From contig NZ_CP104174.1 of NCBI RefSeq assembly GCF_025200925.1, positions 5,828,001 to 5,892,000 on the forward strand: a stretch of 64,000 bases of DNA. Reading direction: 5' to 3'. The notes under the pieces were generated by a model. That model saw only the letters and a program-made list of their open reading frames with translations, was not told where the DNA came from and searched no databases. Both the position numbers and the translations under genes were made by a program. Below are positions 16,318 to 25,618 of the stretch, one piece after another; position 1 is the stretch's first letter; each line of letters begins with the position of its first letter. The DNA is from Bradyrhizobium sp. CB1015. Lineage in GTDB: Bacteria > Pseudomonadota > Alphaproteobacteria > Rhizobiales > Xanthobacteraceae.

Positions 16318-18375
16318 GTGGCGACATATCTGGACACGCTCAATGCGGAGCAGCGCCGCGCCGTCGAGCATGGCGTGGCCGAGGGCTCGACTGTGGGCGG
16401 CCCCCTGCTCGTCATCGCCGGTGCCGGCTCCGGCAAGACCAACACGCTGGCCCACCGGGTCGCCCATCTGATCGTCGCAGGCGCCGATCCCCGCCGCATC
16501 CTGCTGATGACGTTCTCCCGCCGCGCCGCCGCGGAGATGGCCGGTCGGGTCGAGCGCATCGCCCGCAAGGTGCTGGGCGAGAACAACGCCGCGATCATGC
16601 GCGATGCGCTGACCTGGGCCGGCACCTTCCACGGCATCGGCGCGCGGCTCCTGCGCGAATATGCCGAGCGGATCGGCGTCGATCCCGCCTTCACCATCCA
16701 TGACCGGGAGGATTCGGCCGACCTGATGAATCTGGTCCGGCACGAGCGCGGATTGTCGAAGACGGAAACCCGCTTTCCTGCCAAGGGCACCTGCCTGTCG
16801 ATCTATTCCCGCTGCGTCAATGCCGAGATGGAGATCGAGAAGGTGCTCGGCCAGCACTATCCCTGGTGCGCAGGCTGGGCCGCCGAGCTGAAGGGCCTGT
16901 TCGCCGCCTATGTCGAGGCCAAGCAGACCCAGCACGTGCTCGATTACGACGATTTGCTGCTGTACTGGTCGCAGATGATGAGCGATGCGCTGATCGCTGA
17001 GGAGATCGGCGGCCGCTTCGATCACGTGCTGGTCGACGAATATCAGGACACCAACCGCCTGCAATCCTCGATCCTGCTGGCGCTCAAGCCCGACGGACGC
17101 GGCCTCACCGTGGTCGGCGACGACGCGCAGTCGATCTATTCGTTCCGCGCCGCCACGGTGCGCAACATCCTGGACTTTCCGCAAAGCTTCTCGCCGCGCG
17201 CGGAGATGATCACGCTCGACCGCAACTATCGCTCGACGCAAGCGGTGCTGTCGGCGGCGAACGGCGTCATCGGCCTCGCCCGCGAGCGCTTCACAAAAAA
17301 TCTCTGGACCGACCGCACCTCGGGCAGCAAGCCGCAGCTCGTCACCGTGCACGACGAGGCCGACCAGGCGCGCTACATCGTCGAGGCGGTGCTGGCGAAC
17401 CGCGAGCAAGGCGCGCTGCTCAAGCACCAGGCGGTGCTGTTCCGCACCTCCTCGCATTCGGGTCCGCTCGAGATCGAGCTGACCCGCCGCAACATCCCCT
17501 TCGTCAAGTTCGGCGGGCTGAAATTCCTCGATGCCGCGCACGTCAAGGACGTGCTGGCGCTGTTGCGCTTCGCCGAGAATCCGCGCGACCGCGTCGCCGG
17601 CTTTCGCATCCTGCATCTGCTACCGGGCATTGGGCCTGCGACCGCACAACGCGTGCTCGACCAGATGGCGGAGAGCACGGACCCGCTTGCCGCGCTCGGC
17701 CGGCTGCCGGGGCCCGCGCGCACCGGCGAGGACTGGACCGACTTCGTCCGCACGGTGGAAAATTTGCGCTATTCGGAATGGCCGATCGATCTCGAGCGCG
17801 TGCGGCTCTGGTATGAGCCGCATCTCGATCGCATCCATGAAGATGCCGAGACGCGCCGCGCCGATCTGATGCAGCTCGAGCAGATCGCGAGCGGCTATGC
17901 CTCGCGCGAGAAGTTTTTGACCGAGCTCACGCTCGATCCGCCGGATGCGACCAGCGACAAATCCGGTCCACCCTTGCGCGACGAGGATTATCTCATCCTC
18001 TCCACCATTCATTCCGCCAAGGGCCAGGAATGGAAGTCGGTGTTCGTGCTCAACGTCGTCGACGGCTGCATGCCGTCCGATCTCGGCGCCGGCACCAGCG
18101 CCGAACTCGAGGAGGAGCGCCGCCTGCTCTATGTCGCCATGACCCGCGCCAAGGACGACCTCCATCTCGTCGTTCCGCAGCGCTTCTTCGTCCACGGCCA
18201 GGCCGCCAAGGGCGACCGCCACGTCTACGCCTCGCGCACCCGCTTCATCCCGGAATCCCTGGTCTACCTGTTCGAGCGCACCGCCTGGCCAAAAACCACA
18301 GCCGGTGCCGCGCGCACCGCGGCGCAGGGGCCGAAGATCGACATCGGGGCCAAGATGCGCGGGATGTGGCGGTAG
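16318..18375 (+). CDS. UvrD/Rep-type ATP-dependent DNA helicase
   Basis: A 685-residue superfamily 1A helicase with all motifs: Q-like region ATYLDTLNAEQRRAVEH, Walker A VIAGAGSGKT, LLMTFSRRAAAEM (Ia), LVDEYQDTN (II), VVGDDAQSIYSFR (III), LDRNYRST (IV), TIHSAKGQEWKSVF (V) and RRLLYVAMTRAKDDL (VI). It would unwind DNA 3' to 5' in repair or restart. A GTG at 16318 begins right before the conserved region; the open frame extends to a TTG at 16267. It is shorter than full-length UvrD and may be a paralogue of it. Confidence 0.92.
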   Translation: MATYLDTLNAEQRRAVEHGVAEGSTVGGPLLVIAGAGSGKTNTLAHRVAHLIVAGADPRRILLMTFSRRAAAEMAGRVERIARKVLGENNAAIMRDALTWAGTFHGIGARLLREYAERIGVDPAFTIHDREDSADLMNLVRHERGLSKTETRFPAKGTCLSIYSRCVNAEMEIEKVLGQHYPWCAGWAAELKGLFAAYVEAKQTQHVLDYDDLLLYWSQMMSDALIAEEIGGRFDHVLVDEYQDTNRLQSSILLALKPDGRGLTVVGDDAQSIYSFRAATVRNILDFPQSFSPRAEMITLDRNYRSTQAVLSAANGVIGLARERFTKNLWTDRTSGSKPQLVTVHDEADQARYIVEAVLANREQGALLKHQAVLFRTSSHSGPLEIELTRRNIPFVKFGGLKFLDAAHVKDVLALLRFAENPRDRVAGFRILHLLPGIGPATAQRVLDQMAESTDPLAALGRLPGPARTGEDWTDFVRTVENLRYSEWPIDLERVRLWYEPHLDRIHEDAETRRADLMQLEQIASGYASREKFLTELTLDPPDATSDKSGPPLRDEDYLILSTIHSAKGQEWKSVFVLNVVDGCMPSDLGAGTSAELEEERRLLYVAMTRAKDDLHLVVPQRFFVHGQAAKGDRHVYASRTRFIPESLVYLFERTAWPKTTAGAARTAAQGPKIDIGAKMRGMWR

Positions 18376-18389
18376 TTGGCGCCTTGTTT

Positions 18390-18441
18390 TGACGCGTTTT
18401 CTTTACGCGAACCGGTATCCACTTCGCTCGAAAACGCTTTA
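18390..18441. repeat. short palindromic intergenic repeat, second family
   Basis: GCGTTTTC (18394-18401) and GAAAACGC (18430-18437) form a perfect 8-base inverted repeat around CTTTACGCGAACCGGTATCC. It lies between converging genes and overlaps the TTA (stop) of the amidohydrolase gene, as the first family does. Only one copy is seen here. Confidence 0.6.
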
Positions 18442-19686
18442 GGCATTCAGCCTGTCGAACTGCACCTTGCCCGCCTTCATCACCAGCGGAATGTGCTCGC
18501 CCTGACCGAGCAGACAGGCAACATCGCGCAGCGGGTTGCCGTCGATCACCAGCAGGTCCGCGAGAGCCTCCGGCACGATGCGGCCAAGCTTGCCCTCCAT
18601 GCCGAGCACCTCTGCGCCAATCAATGTCGCGCTGGCGATGACGGCGCGCGGGCCGAGAATCTCGGCGCGGATGCAAAATTCGTCGCTCTGCAGGCGCTGC
18701 GACGGCCCGAGCAGATCGCTGCCGAACCCCATCTTCACACCGGCATCGCGATAGATCGCGAGCGAGCGCAGGCCGGCGTCGCGGACATCGGCGATCTTGG
18801 CCACACTCTCCGGCGGCAGGCCATATTGCGCACCCTCGTTGGCCAGCGCCTCGTAAGTGACGAGCGTCGGCACCACATAGGCGCCCCTCTCGGCCATCAG
18901 CCGCGCGGTCGGCGCATCCACCAGATTGCCGTGCTCGATGGTACGCACGCCGCAGCGGACCGCGCGTTCGATGGCCGCAGCGGTATAGGCGTGCGCGAGC
19001 ACATAGGTCTGGCGCCCACGCGCCTCCTCGACGATGGCGCGGATCTCGTCCTCGGAGTAGCCGAAGGCGCCGACCGGATCGGTCGGCGAGGCGACGCCGC
19101 CGGAGGCCATGATCTTGATCTGATCGGCACCCATCTGCAGCTCCTCGCGCGCCGCCTTGCGCACGCCGTCGACGCCGTCGGCGACGCGCGCCAGCGCGCC
19201 GACCCGCACGCAGCACGGACATGGCGCGTCGCTGGCGAGGTAATCGGAACGTGCCCGCATGTCGCCGTGGCCGCCGGTCTGGCTGAGCGCGCGGCCGGAG
19301 ACGAACAGCCGCGGCCCGTCGGTGAGACCGGTCTCGATCGCCTGCTTCAGCGCATGGCCGGCACCGCCGGCATCGCGCACCGTAGTGAAGCCACGCCGCA
19401 GCATGCCGCGCAGGAGCAGCGTCGAGCGCAGCGTCACCAGCACGTTCGGCATGTGCACCTGCTGCGCCAGGTTGAGCTCGACGGCGATCGCGTGAACATG
19501 AAGATCGATCAGCCCGGGCATCAGCGTCTTACCTTTGAGATCGATGGTGCGATCGGCGGTGGCCTGGAGCGGACGGTCGGAGACCTCCTTGATCACATTG
19601 TCCTCGACCAGCACGTGCCGTCCCTCCAGCAAGTCCGGCTGGAGCGGGTCGAGCAGAGCGGCGTTCTTGAAGAGGATGCTGGTCAT
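18439..19686 (-). CDS. metal-dependent amidohydrolase (imidazolonepropionase/prolidase-like)
   Basis: A 415-residue amidohydrolase-superfamily enzyme. Metal-site motifs are DLHVHA (first HxH), ADQIKIMASGG (carbamylated Lys), LAHAYT and TIEHGNL (His ligands) and GFGSDLLG (Asp). This order matches the group often annotated Xaa-Pro dipeptidase or amidohydrolase family protein. It should hydrolyse a C-N bond of a small amide or cyclic amide; the true substrate is unknown. It is followed upstream in the same direction by GAF and MFS genes, likely one operon with uptake by the MFS protein. Confidence 0.9.
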   Translation of the reverse strand: MTSILFKNAALLDPLQPDLLEGRHVLVEDNVIKEVSDRPLQATADRTIDLKGKTLMPGLIDLHVHAIAVELNLAQQVHMPNVLVTLRSTLLLRGMLRRGFTTVRDAGGAGHALKQAIETGLTDGPRLFVSGRALSQTGGHGDMRARSDYLASDAPCPCCVRVGALARVADGVDGVRKAAREELQMGADQIKIMASGGVASPTDPVGAFGYSEDEIRAIVEEARGRQTYVLAHAYTAAAIERAVRCGVRTIEHGNLVDAPTARLMAERGAYVVPTLVTYEALANEGAQYGLPPESVAKIADVRDAGLRSLAIYRDAGVKMGFGSDLLGPSQRLQSDEFCIRAEILGPRAVIASATLIGAEVLGMEGKLGRIVPEALADLLVIDGNPLRDVACLLGQGEHIPLVMKAGKVQFDRLNA

Positions 19687-19703
19687 GATCGTTTCCTGTC
19701 AGG

Positions 19704-20207
19704 TCAGGACGAAGTCGCTGTCAGCAGCGCGGGCAGCGCGAGCTGTGCAAATGGAAGGCACGCGGCGGCATCGTCCTCGCCGTACCAGCCCGCCTCGTGA
19801 AGCAGATTGAGCGAGCCGAGCGTGCGGCCACGCCAGCGCACGGGCATGTTGAGCACGCTCTCGCAGCCCAGGGAAGCGATCAGTTCGTGATCGGAGAACA
19901 CGGTGCGCAGATCATCCCGCGTATAGCCGATATAGGCCTCGCCGCGGTCCAGCACGGCCTCGGTCCAAGGGCCCGGTGCGAGACGCTTGCGTCCGCCGGT
20001 CGGGTATAGACCGGGCAGATTGGAGTAGAGGCGCGCCAGTTCGCTGGTCGCCTCGTCATAGGTGAGGACCGTGAACAGCTTGTGGCCGATCGCCGAGTTC
20101 AAACCTTGATCGAGCGCCGCGAACAGCGCATCCGGCTGGTCCACCCTGCCCTGCGCCGCCGCGACGGCGCAGAGCCAAGGATCGGCATGCAGCTTCGGCC
20201 GCGTCAT
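19704..20207 (-). CDS. GAF-domain protein
   Basis: A 167-residue single-domain protein. IGHKLFTVLTYDEATSELARL, the central region and VLNMPVRWRGRTLGSLNLLHE are typical of GAF domains. Its ATG overlaps the upstream MFS stop (ATGA), so translation is coupled, and the amidohydrolase starts 17 bases after it ends. It may be a small-molecule sensor or an enzyme accessory; no output domain is fused. Confidence 0.85.
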   Translation of the reverse strand: MTRPKLHADPWLCAVAAAQGRVDQPDALFAALDQGLNSAIGHKLFTVLTYDEATSELARLYSNLPGLYPTGGRKRLAPGPWTEAVLDRGEAYIGYTRDDLRTVFSDHELIASLGCESVLNMPVRWRGRTLGSLNLLHEAGWYGEDDAAACLPFAQLALPALLTATSS

Positions 20208-21562
20208 GCCACCTCGCCCGCCGCGATCTCCTCCAGCGAACGGCCGCGGGTCGGCACGCCCATCAGGACGACGGTGACAGCCCCGAGCAGCAGCACGGTG
20301 GTGGTGACGCCGAACACGCCGGCGAAGCCGAAGTTCGGATAGAGATAACCGACCAGGATCGGCGAGACGATCGCGCCGATGCGACCGATCGCCGACGCAA
20401 GGCCTGCGCCCGTGGTCCTGACCGGCGTCGGGAACACCTCGGCGGTATAGGCATAGACGCCTGCATAGGTGCCGTTCATGAACAGCGACAGGAAGATTCC
20501 CGCCGCCATGATCTGCTGGTCGCTCTGCGCGAAGGCGAGACCGAGCGCGCTGATGCCGCCGAGCACCATGTACGTCGCGATCGTCGCCTGCCGGCCAATG
20601 CGCTCGTTGAAATACGCGGCGCTGAAATAGCCGGGGATCTGCGCGCAATAGATCGCGATCGAATAGGCGAAGCTCTTGGTGATGCTCATGCCGTTCTGGA
20701 CCAGGAGGCCGGGGATCCAGACGAAGAAGGAATAATAGCTGAAGGTGATCGCCAGCCACATGATCCAGGTCATGATGGTAATGCGCGCCTGCCGGCCCGC
20801 GAGCAACGCCGCGAAATTGGCGAGCAGCGTTCCGCCCGCCCCCGTCGGCACTGCTGCTTCGACCACCGGCTGCGGCAGGACGTGGCCTTCGCGCGCAAAG
20901 CCCGCCTCGATCCTGTCCAGCAGGGCTTCGGCTTCCTTGCCCCTGCCCCGGCTTTCGAGCCAGCGCGGCGATTCCGGCAGCGACTTGCGCCACCACAGCA
21001 GCATGACGACCGGAACCGCGGTGATAACCAGCACGATACGCCAGCCGTTGTCGGAAGTGGGCACGATGAAGTAGCCGAGCAAGGCCGCAGCAACGAAACC
21101 GAAGGAGAAGAAGCCGGCGAGGGCTCCGGTGAAGGCGCCGCGATAGCGCCGCGCCACGAACTCCGCGAGATAAGGCGCGATGATTGCGCTCTCCGCGCCG
21201 GTGCCCATGCCGGCCACGACGCGCGCCGCGAAGAAGGACGGCCATGTGTCGACCATCGCGCTCACGATCGAGGCCGCGCAATACAGCGCCAGCGCCGACA
21301 TCATCACCGCACGGCGACCGATCAGGTCGCCCAGCGTACCCGCCAGCAACGCGCCGAACAGGAAGCCGATATAGGTGCTGCTGCCGAGCACACCGATCTG
21401 CACGCTCGTCAGGTTCCATGCCGTGCGCAGCACCGGCAGGATGAAGGCCAGCACCGCCGCGTCCATCGCGTCGAACATGTAGCCGAGCCCGCCCATCAGC
21501 AGCAGGTGCGTGTGGAAGCGTGCGAACGGAAGGCGCTCGATGCGCGCCGAAATCATCGACAT
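20204..21562 (-). CDS. MFS transporter (sugar/aromatic-acid porter type)
   Basis: A 452-residue, 12-helix transporter. GTLGDLIGRRAVMMSALAL and the central SLPESPRWLESRGRGKEAEA motif mark the sugar-porter/AAHS-like MFS group; AYTAEVFPTPVRTTGAG is the corresponding C-half motif. The start follows GAGGGGGA. First gene of an operon with GAF and amidohydrolase genes; it probably brings in the amidohydrolase substrate. Divergent from the LysR gene, which likely controls it. Confidence 0.9.
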   Translation of the reverse strand: MSMISARIERLPFARFHTHLLLMGGLGYMFDAMDAAVLAFILPVLRTAWNLTSVQIGVLGSSTYIGFLFGALLAGTLGDLIGRRAVMMSALALYCAASIVSAMVDTWPSFFAARVVAGMGTGAESAIIAPYLAEFVARRYRGAFTGALAGFFSFGFVAAALLGYFIVPTSDNGWRIVLVITAVPVVMLLWWRKSLPESPRWLESRGRGKEAEALLDRIEAGFAREGHVLPQPVVEAAVPTGAGGTLLANFAALLAGRQARITIMTWIMWLAITFSYYSFFVWIPGLLVQNGMSITKSFAYSIAIYCAQIPGYFSAAYFNERIGRQATIATYMVLGGISALGLAFAQSDQQIMAAGIFLSLFMNGTYAGVYAYTAEVFPTPVRTTGAGLASAIGRIGAIVSPILVGYLYPNFGFAGVFGVTTTVLLLGAVTVVLMGVPTRGRSLEEIAAGEVA

Positions 21563-21609
21563 GAAAGTCCCCCTCTGATGTCACGGGCCCGGCGCGCCGC
21601 TCGGGAGGG

Positions 21610-21674
21610 AACCATAGACAAAGCGACATTATCGTCATAATTTATAATCATGATCTGATATATCACTATGGTGA
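21610..21674. promoter_or_regulatory. AT-rich divergent LysR control region
   Basis: This 65-base stretch is far more AT-rich than its surroundings and contains ATCATGAT (21647-21654) flanked by TATAA and TATAT runs. Such T-N11-A-like dyads between a LysR gene and a divergent operon usually bind the regulator. Exact half-sites cannot be fixed by eye. Confidence 0.4.
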
Positions 21675-22598
21675 ATGTCTGTGTCGTTCCGCGCGCTCGA
21701 CCTCAACCTCCTGAAAGTGTTCGAGGCGCTGATGACCGAGGGCAGCGTCACGCGCGCCGCGAATGCGTTGCGAATGACCCAGCCCGCGGTCAGCAATGCG
21801 CTTGCGCGGCTGCGCGACGCGCTCGGGGATCCCCTGTTCGTGCGCGCCGGCACCGGCATTCGCCCGACCCAGCGCGCCGTGGTGCTGTGGGAGCCGATCG
21901 GCGAGGCACTGGAAAGCGTGCGCGGTGCACTCGACGAGCAGGTGTTCGATCCTGCACGTGCACAGACCGAATTCAGCCTGTCGATGTCGGACTATGTTTC
22001 CTCGCTGGTGATGCCGAACCTGCTCGACCATCTCGGCAAGGTTGCGCCGAAATCGCGCGTCCACACCGTGCCCAATACCGTTGTCGAGATCGCCGACCAG
22101 CTCGAGGACAACAGAGTGGACTGCGTGCTCAGCGTCTATGTCAACGAGGCGCAGCAACCGGCCGCGATCCGCTCGCGCTCGCTGTGGACGGTCGACTATG
22201 CCTGCTTCATGCGACGCGGCCATCCGCTCGCCGCCCAGAAACGGCTGAGCACGCGGACCTTCCTGAACGCGGGTCATGTCGACGTCAGCCTCGCCGGCAA
22301 GACCATGCCGTCCTACGACCTCTTCCTCGCCTCGCGCGGGCTGTCGCGCAATCTGGTCGCCACCGTCAATCACTACAGCGCCGCCTACGAGGTCGTGCGG
22401 CAATCCGACCTGATCGCCGTGCTGCCGAGCGACCTGCGCTCGCAATCAAGGCATGCACCGCTTCTGCACGCCATGCCGCTTCCCCTCAAAGCGCCGCCGC
22501 GCATCGTCAGCCTGTTCTGGCACCAGCGCAACGACACCGTGCCGGCGCAGCGCTGGCTGCGCGAAACCCTGGTCGAGATGTTCGCCAGGTCCGACTGA
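21675..22598 (+). CDS. LysR-family transcriptional regulator
   Basis: A 307-residue protein. The N-terminal winged helix-turn-helix FRALDLNLLKVFEALMTEG, then RAANALRMTQPAVSNALARL, is standard LysR and closest in style to the NodD/NahR-like branch. The C-terminal two-lobed effector domain follows (FSLSMSDYVSSLVMPNLLDH). It probably senses the amidohydrolase pathway substrate and controls the divergent MFS-GAF-amidohydrolase operon and itself. Length is normal. Effector unknown. Confidence 0.93.
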   Translation: MSVSFRALDLNLLKVFEALMTEGSVTRAANALRMTQPAVSNALARLRDALGDPLFVRAGTGIRPTQRAVVLWEPIGEALESVRGALDEQVFDPARAQTEFSLSMSDYVSSLVMPNLLDHLGKVAPKSRVHTVPNTVVEIADQLEDNRVDCVLSVYVNEAQQPAAIRSRSLWTVDYACFMRRGHPLAAQKRLSTRTFLNAGHVDVSLAGKTMPSYDLFLASRGLSRNLVATVNHYSAAYEVVRQSDLIAVLPSDLRSQSRHAPLLHAMPLPLKAPPRIVSLFWHQRNDTVPAQRWLRETLVEMFARSD

Positions 22599-22734
22599 GC
22601 CCCTAGGTTCGATGAAGAATCGGAAACGATGCCTTTCCCGGATCAGCATTGTCGGAGCAGCTCCCCCGCCCTAGCTGCACGGCAAGTATTTCCCTCCCAT
22701 GGCGGGCCTGTCGCACCCCGCAGAGACCTCATCG

Positions 22735-23766
22735 ATGACCGCAACGCTCGAATTCGGACTGGACACCTTTGGCGACGTCACCAGGGGCGGCTCCGGTGCC
22801 ATGCTTCCGCATGCGCAGGTGATCCGCAACGTCGTCGACGAAGCGGTGCTGGCCGACGAGCTCGGCCTCGACTTCATCGGACTCGGCGAGCATCACCGCG
22901 CCGATTTCGCGATCTCCTCGCCTGAAACCGTGCTCGCGGCGATCGCATCGCGGACCACGCGCATCCATCTCGGCTCGGCCGTGACGGTGTTGTCTTCGGA
23001 TGATCCCATCCGCGTGTTCCAGCGCTTTGCCACGCTGGATGCGGTCTCGAACGGACGCGCCGAGGTGATCCTCGGCCGCGGCTCGTTCACCGAATCCTTC
23101 CCGCTGTTCGGCTTCGACCTGCGCAAATATGAAGAGCTGTTCGAGGAGAAGCTCGATTTGTTCGCCGCGCTGTTGTCGCAGCAGCCGGTGACCTGGCAAG
23201 GCAAGCTGCGCCCGCCGCTGAAGGAGCAACTGGTCTATCCGCCGGTCGAGAACGGCACGCTGAAAACCTGGATCGGCGTCGGCGGCAGTCCGCAATCGGT
23301 GGTGCGCGCCGCGCATTACGATTTGCCCCTGATGCTCGCGATCATCGGCGGCGATCCGAAGCGCTTTGCGCCCTATGTCGAGCTCTATCATCGCGCGTTC
23401 AGGGAGTTCGGCCGCCCGGCCCAGCCGATCGGCGTGCATTCGCCGGGCTATGTCGCCGAGACGGATGCGCAGGCGCGCGAGGAGCTGTGGCCCGATTACA
23501 AGGCGATGCGCGACCGCATCGGCAAGGAACGCGGCTGGCCACCGATGGGACGCGACGAGTTCGTCCATGAGGCCGAGCACGGCTCGCTCTATGTCGGCGC
23601 GCCGGAAACGGTCGCGCGGAAGATCGCGAAGACCGCAAAGGCGCTCGGCATTTCGCGGTTTCAGTTGAAGTATTCGGCGGGCCCATTGCCGCATGACAAG
23701 CTGATGCGGAGCATCGAGCTTTATGGGCGGAAGGTGGTGCGGCTGGTGCGGGAGATGATGGAGTAG
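22735..23766 (+). CDS. luciferase-like monooxygenase (LLM class flavin-dependent oxidoreductase)
   Basis: The protein is 343 residues from the ATG at 22735; an ATG at 22699 would add 12 residues (MAGLSHPAETSS) outside the fold. Signatures include FGLDTFGD, IGLGEHHRADFAISSPETVL, TTRIHLGSAVTVLSSDDPIR and GRGSFTESFPLFGFD, typical of bacterial-luciferase-like TIM barrels using reduced flavin and oxygen. Substrate unknown. It is separated from LysR by 136 bases and may be a separate unit. Confidence 0.9.
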   Translation: MTATLEFGLDTFGDVTRGGSGAMLPHAQVIRNVVDEAVLADELGLDFIGLGEHHRADFAISSPETVLAAIASRTTRIHLGSAVTVLSSDDPIRVFQRFATLDAVSNGRAEVILGRGSFTESFPLFGFDLRKYEELFEEKLDLFAALLSQQPVTWQGKLRPPLKEQLVYPPVENGTLKTWIGVGGSPQSVVRAAHYDLPLMLAIIGGDPKRFAPYVELYHRAFREFGRPAQPIGVHSPGYVAETDAQAREELWPDYKAMRDRIGKERGWPPMGRDEFVHEAEHGSLYVGAPETVARKIAKTAKALGISRFQLKYSAGPLPHDKLMRSIELYGRKVVRLVREMME

Positions 23767-23819
23767 CGTGCTTTTGAAACCGTCTCGGTCCGCCTACGCC
23801 CTGCGGGCTACGGCGTGAC

Positions 23820-23893
23820 AGCCTTCGCTCACTTCGCGCTACGAGCACTTATGCGGGCTTGCCTAGCCGTAGCTCGCGAAGCGAGCGAAGGCT
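23820..23893. repeat. palindromic repeat abutting tRNA-Tyr
   Basis: AGCCTTCGCTCACTTCGCG (from 23820) pairs with CGCGAAGCGAGCGAAGGCT (ending 23893) to make a long imperfect hairpin. The right arm ends on the last base of the encoded CCA of tRNA-Tyr, so it may also act in transcription termination of the tRNA. Its family differs from the other repeats in this window. Confidence 0.7.
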
Positions 23894-23978
23894 GGTGGGG
23901 GAGGCAGGACTCGAACCTGCGAAGCCATGAGGCGGCTGATTTACAGTCAGCTCCCTTTGCCACTCGGGACACTCCCCC
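23893..23978 (-). tRNA. tRNA-Tyr (anticodon GTA)
   Basis: The minus strand gives a class II tRNA with long variable arm: acceptor GGGGGAG/CTCCCCC, anticodon stem-loop AGCTGACTGTAAATCAGC (anticodon GTA), a variable arm and T-arm GCAGGTTCGAGTCCTGC. Discriminator A and CCA are encoded. 86 bases including CCA. Confidence 0.97.
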
Positions 23979-24185
23979 GCTCGACGGCAGCACAATCGGG
24001 CCGGACCTTGCCGGCGGACCGAAGACGGCCATGGAACGTGAAGGCCGCGACAACCCGGATCGGGGCGCGACCGGGCGCGTTTATGGGCGAAGCGGTGGGG
24101 CAAAGTCAACCGAGGCAAGCAGCTAAAATCGCCCTCGCAGGCACCGAAATTGCCATATTCCGGAACCCATGACAGAAGCGAGCCC

Positions 24186-25019
24186 ATGAAGGATCGAAAA
24201 TTCGGCCCCAAGGGGGCTCGCGGCGGGGCTAAGCCCTTCAACAGGCCCGGAAAATCGGCCGGCCGGCCGGCTTGGCGCGACCGTGATTCGCAAGGCGACG
24301 GCCCCGTCATTCTCTATGGCTGGCACACCGTCACCATGGCGCTCGCCAACCCGCGACGACGGATCCGCAAGCTGACACTGACCGAGAACGCCGCAAGGCG
24401 CCTTGCGGAAGAGCACATCGAGACCCGGGTGGCGCCCGAGATCGTGCGGCCCCAGGAGATCGACCGGCTGCTGTCGCCCGACGCCGTGCACCAGGGCCTC
24501 CTCGCAGAGGCCGACCCCCTGCCCTCGCCCGAGATCGAGACCTTGACGCAGGACGGCATGGTGCTGGTGCTCGACCAGATCACCGATCCCCACAATGTCG
24601 GCGCCATCCTGCGCTCGGCCGCCGCGTTCGCGGTGAAGGCGATCGTCACCACCGCGCGCCACAGCCCGGAAGCGACCGGCGTGCTGGCGAAGGCGGCCTC
24701 CGGCGCGCTCGAGCTGGTGCCTGTTGTCACCGTGCAAAATCTCGCCCGCGCGCTGACGGCGCTGAACGAGCGCGGCTTCCAGACCGTCGGCCTCGACAGC
24801 GAAGGCAGTGAAGATATCAGCGATGTCGCGCTACGCCAGCCGCTTGCTCTCGTGCTGGGCGCCGAAGGCAAAGGCCTCCGGCAATTGACCCGCGAAACCT
24901 GCAGCGTCGTGGCGCGGCTCGACATGCCCGGCGAGATCAAGAGCCTCAACGTCTCGAACGCTGCCGTGCTCGCGCTCTATGTCGGCGCGAGCCGGCTCGG
25001 GCTGATGAAGCGCAGATAA
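24186..25019 (+). CDS. rlmB: 23S rRNA 2'-O-methyltransferase, RlmB/TrmH (SpoU) family
   Basis: A 277-residue SpoU-class methyltransferase. A basic N-terminal extension is followed by the substrate-binding domain (VILYGWHTVTMALANPRRRI) and the knotted catalytic domain with motif 1 LDQITDPHNVGAILRSAAAF, motif 2 LVLGAEGKGLRQLTRETC and motif 3 IKSLNVSNAAVLALY. RlmB methylates G2251 in 23S rRNA. It is close to tRNA-Tyr but on the opposite strand. The ATG at 24186 is preferred over the in-frame one at 24150. RlmB versus another TrmH-type 2'-O-methyltransferase cannot be separated with certainty. Confidence 0.88.
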   Translation: MKDRKFGPKGARGGAKPFNRPGKSAGRPAWRDRDSQGDGPVILYGWHTVTMALANPRRRIRKLTLTENAARRLAEEHIETRVAPEIVRPQEIDRLLSPDAVHQGLLAEADPLPSPEIETLTQDGMVLVLDQITDPHNVGAILRSAAAFAVKAIVTTARHSPEATGVLAKAASGALELVPVVTVQNLARALTALNERGFQTVGLDSEGSEDISDVALRQPLALVLGAEGKGLRQLTRETCSVVARLDMPGEIKSLNVSNAAVLALYVGASRLGLMKRR

Positions 25020-25053
25020 AACAAAACGCCCGTCCGCATCGCGCGGACAGACG
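25019..25053 (-). terminator. intrinsic terminator for the exported-protein pair
   Basis: Read on the minus strand, CGTCTGTCCGC (25053-25043) pairs with GCGGACGGGCG (25037-25027), all eleven positions paired with some G-U, loop of five, followed by TTTTGTTTT. It lies 27 bases after the stop of the gene starting at 25577. Confidence 0.85.
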
Positions 25054-25079
25054 TTTCGTTGGCTCCAACCGATCAGAGA

Positions 25080-25577
25080 TCAGTAATAGCGGCGCAGCAC
25101 GCGGTGACCGCCATAATAGTACGGCGCGTGGCGGTGGGCGTAGCCGTAGCGGTGAGCATGGCCGTAGTGCACGCGCGGCAGGTAGCCGTAGCGGGGGCCG
25201 TAGCCGTAGCGATACGGACGGAAGTACGGGCGGCGATAGGGATAAGCGGCCGGCGGCGCGACCGCAGCGGCGCGATAGCCATAGCCATAGCCATAATTCG
25301 CGGGCGCGACGACAGCGTCCTCGCGGTAGGTCGGATACGGCGCGAAAGCGCCCGGACCGGTATAGGTCGGGCCCTGGTTGACGTAATAATACTGCGTGGT
25401 CGGCTCGGCGAGACGCTCATAGGCGCCGTAGCCGTATCCGTAGCCGCACCCGGTGTTGCAGCCGGTATAGACCGGCGCCACCGGCGCGCACGTGGTGAAG
25501 CCGCAGGCCGCGGCCGGCGCGGTGGCGGCGAACATCACGGCAGCTGCCGCGACCAGTCCCGAAATCATCTGACGCAT
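25080..25577 (-). CDS. exported Gly/Tyr-rich protein, function unknown
   Basis: A 165-residue protein with signal peptide MRQMISGLVAAAAVMFAATA (cleavage near AAA). The mature part is dominated by Tyr, Gly, Pro, His and Arg, with repeats such as GYGYGYGAYE and RYGYGPRYGYLP, and four Cys near its N-terminus (ACGFTTC, GCNTGC). Composition resembles structural cell-wall or surface proteins. AGGAG precedes the ATG. It follows the next gene by 41 bases and shares its orientation and terminator. No known domain. Confidence 0.75.
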   Translation of the reverse strand: MRQMISGLVAAAAVMFAATAPAAACGFTTCAPVAPVYTGCNTGCGYGYGYGAYERLAEPTTQYYYVNQGPTYTGPGAFAPYPTYREDAVVAPANYGYGYGYRAAAVAPPAAYPYRRPYFRPYRYGYGPRYGYLPRVHYGHAHRYGYAHRHAPYYYGGHRVLRRYY

Positions 25578-25618
25578 TATACTCTCCTGTTGATTTCCGT
25601 TTTTGGTTGTCACGTTTC

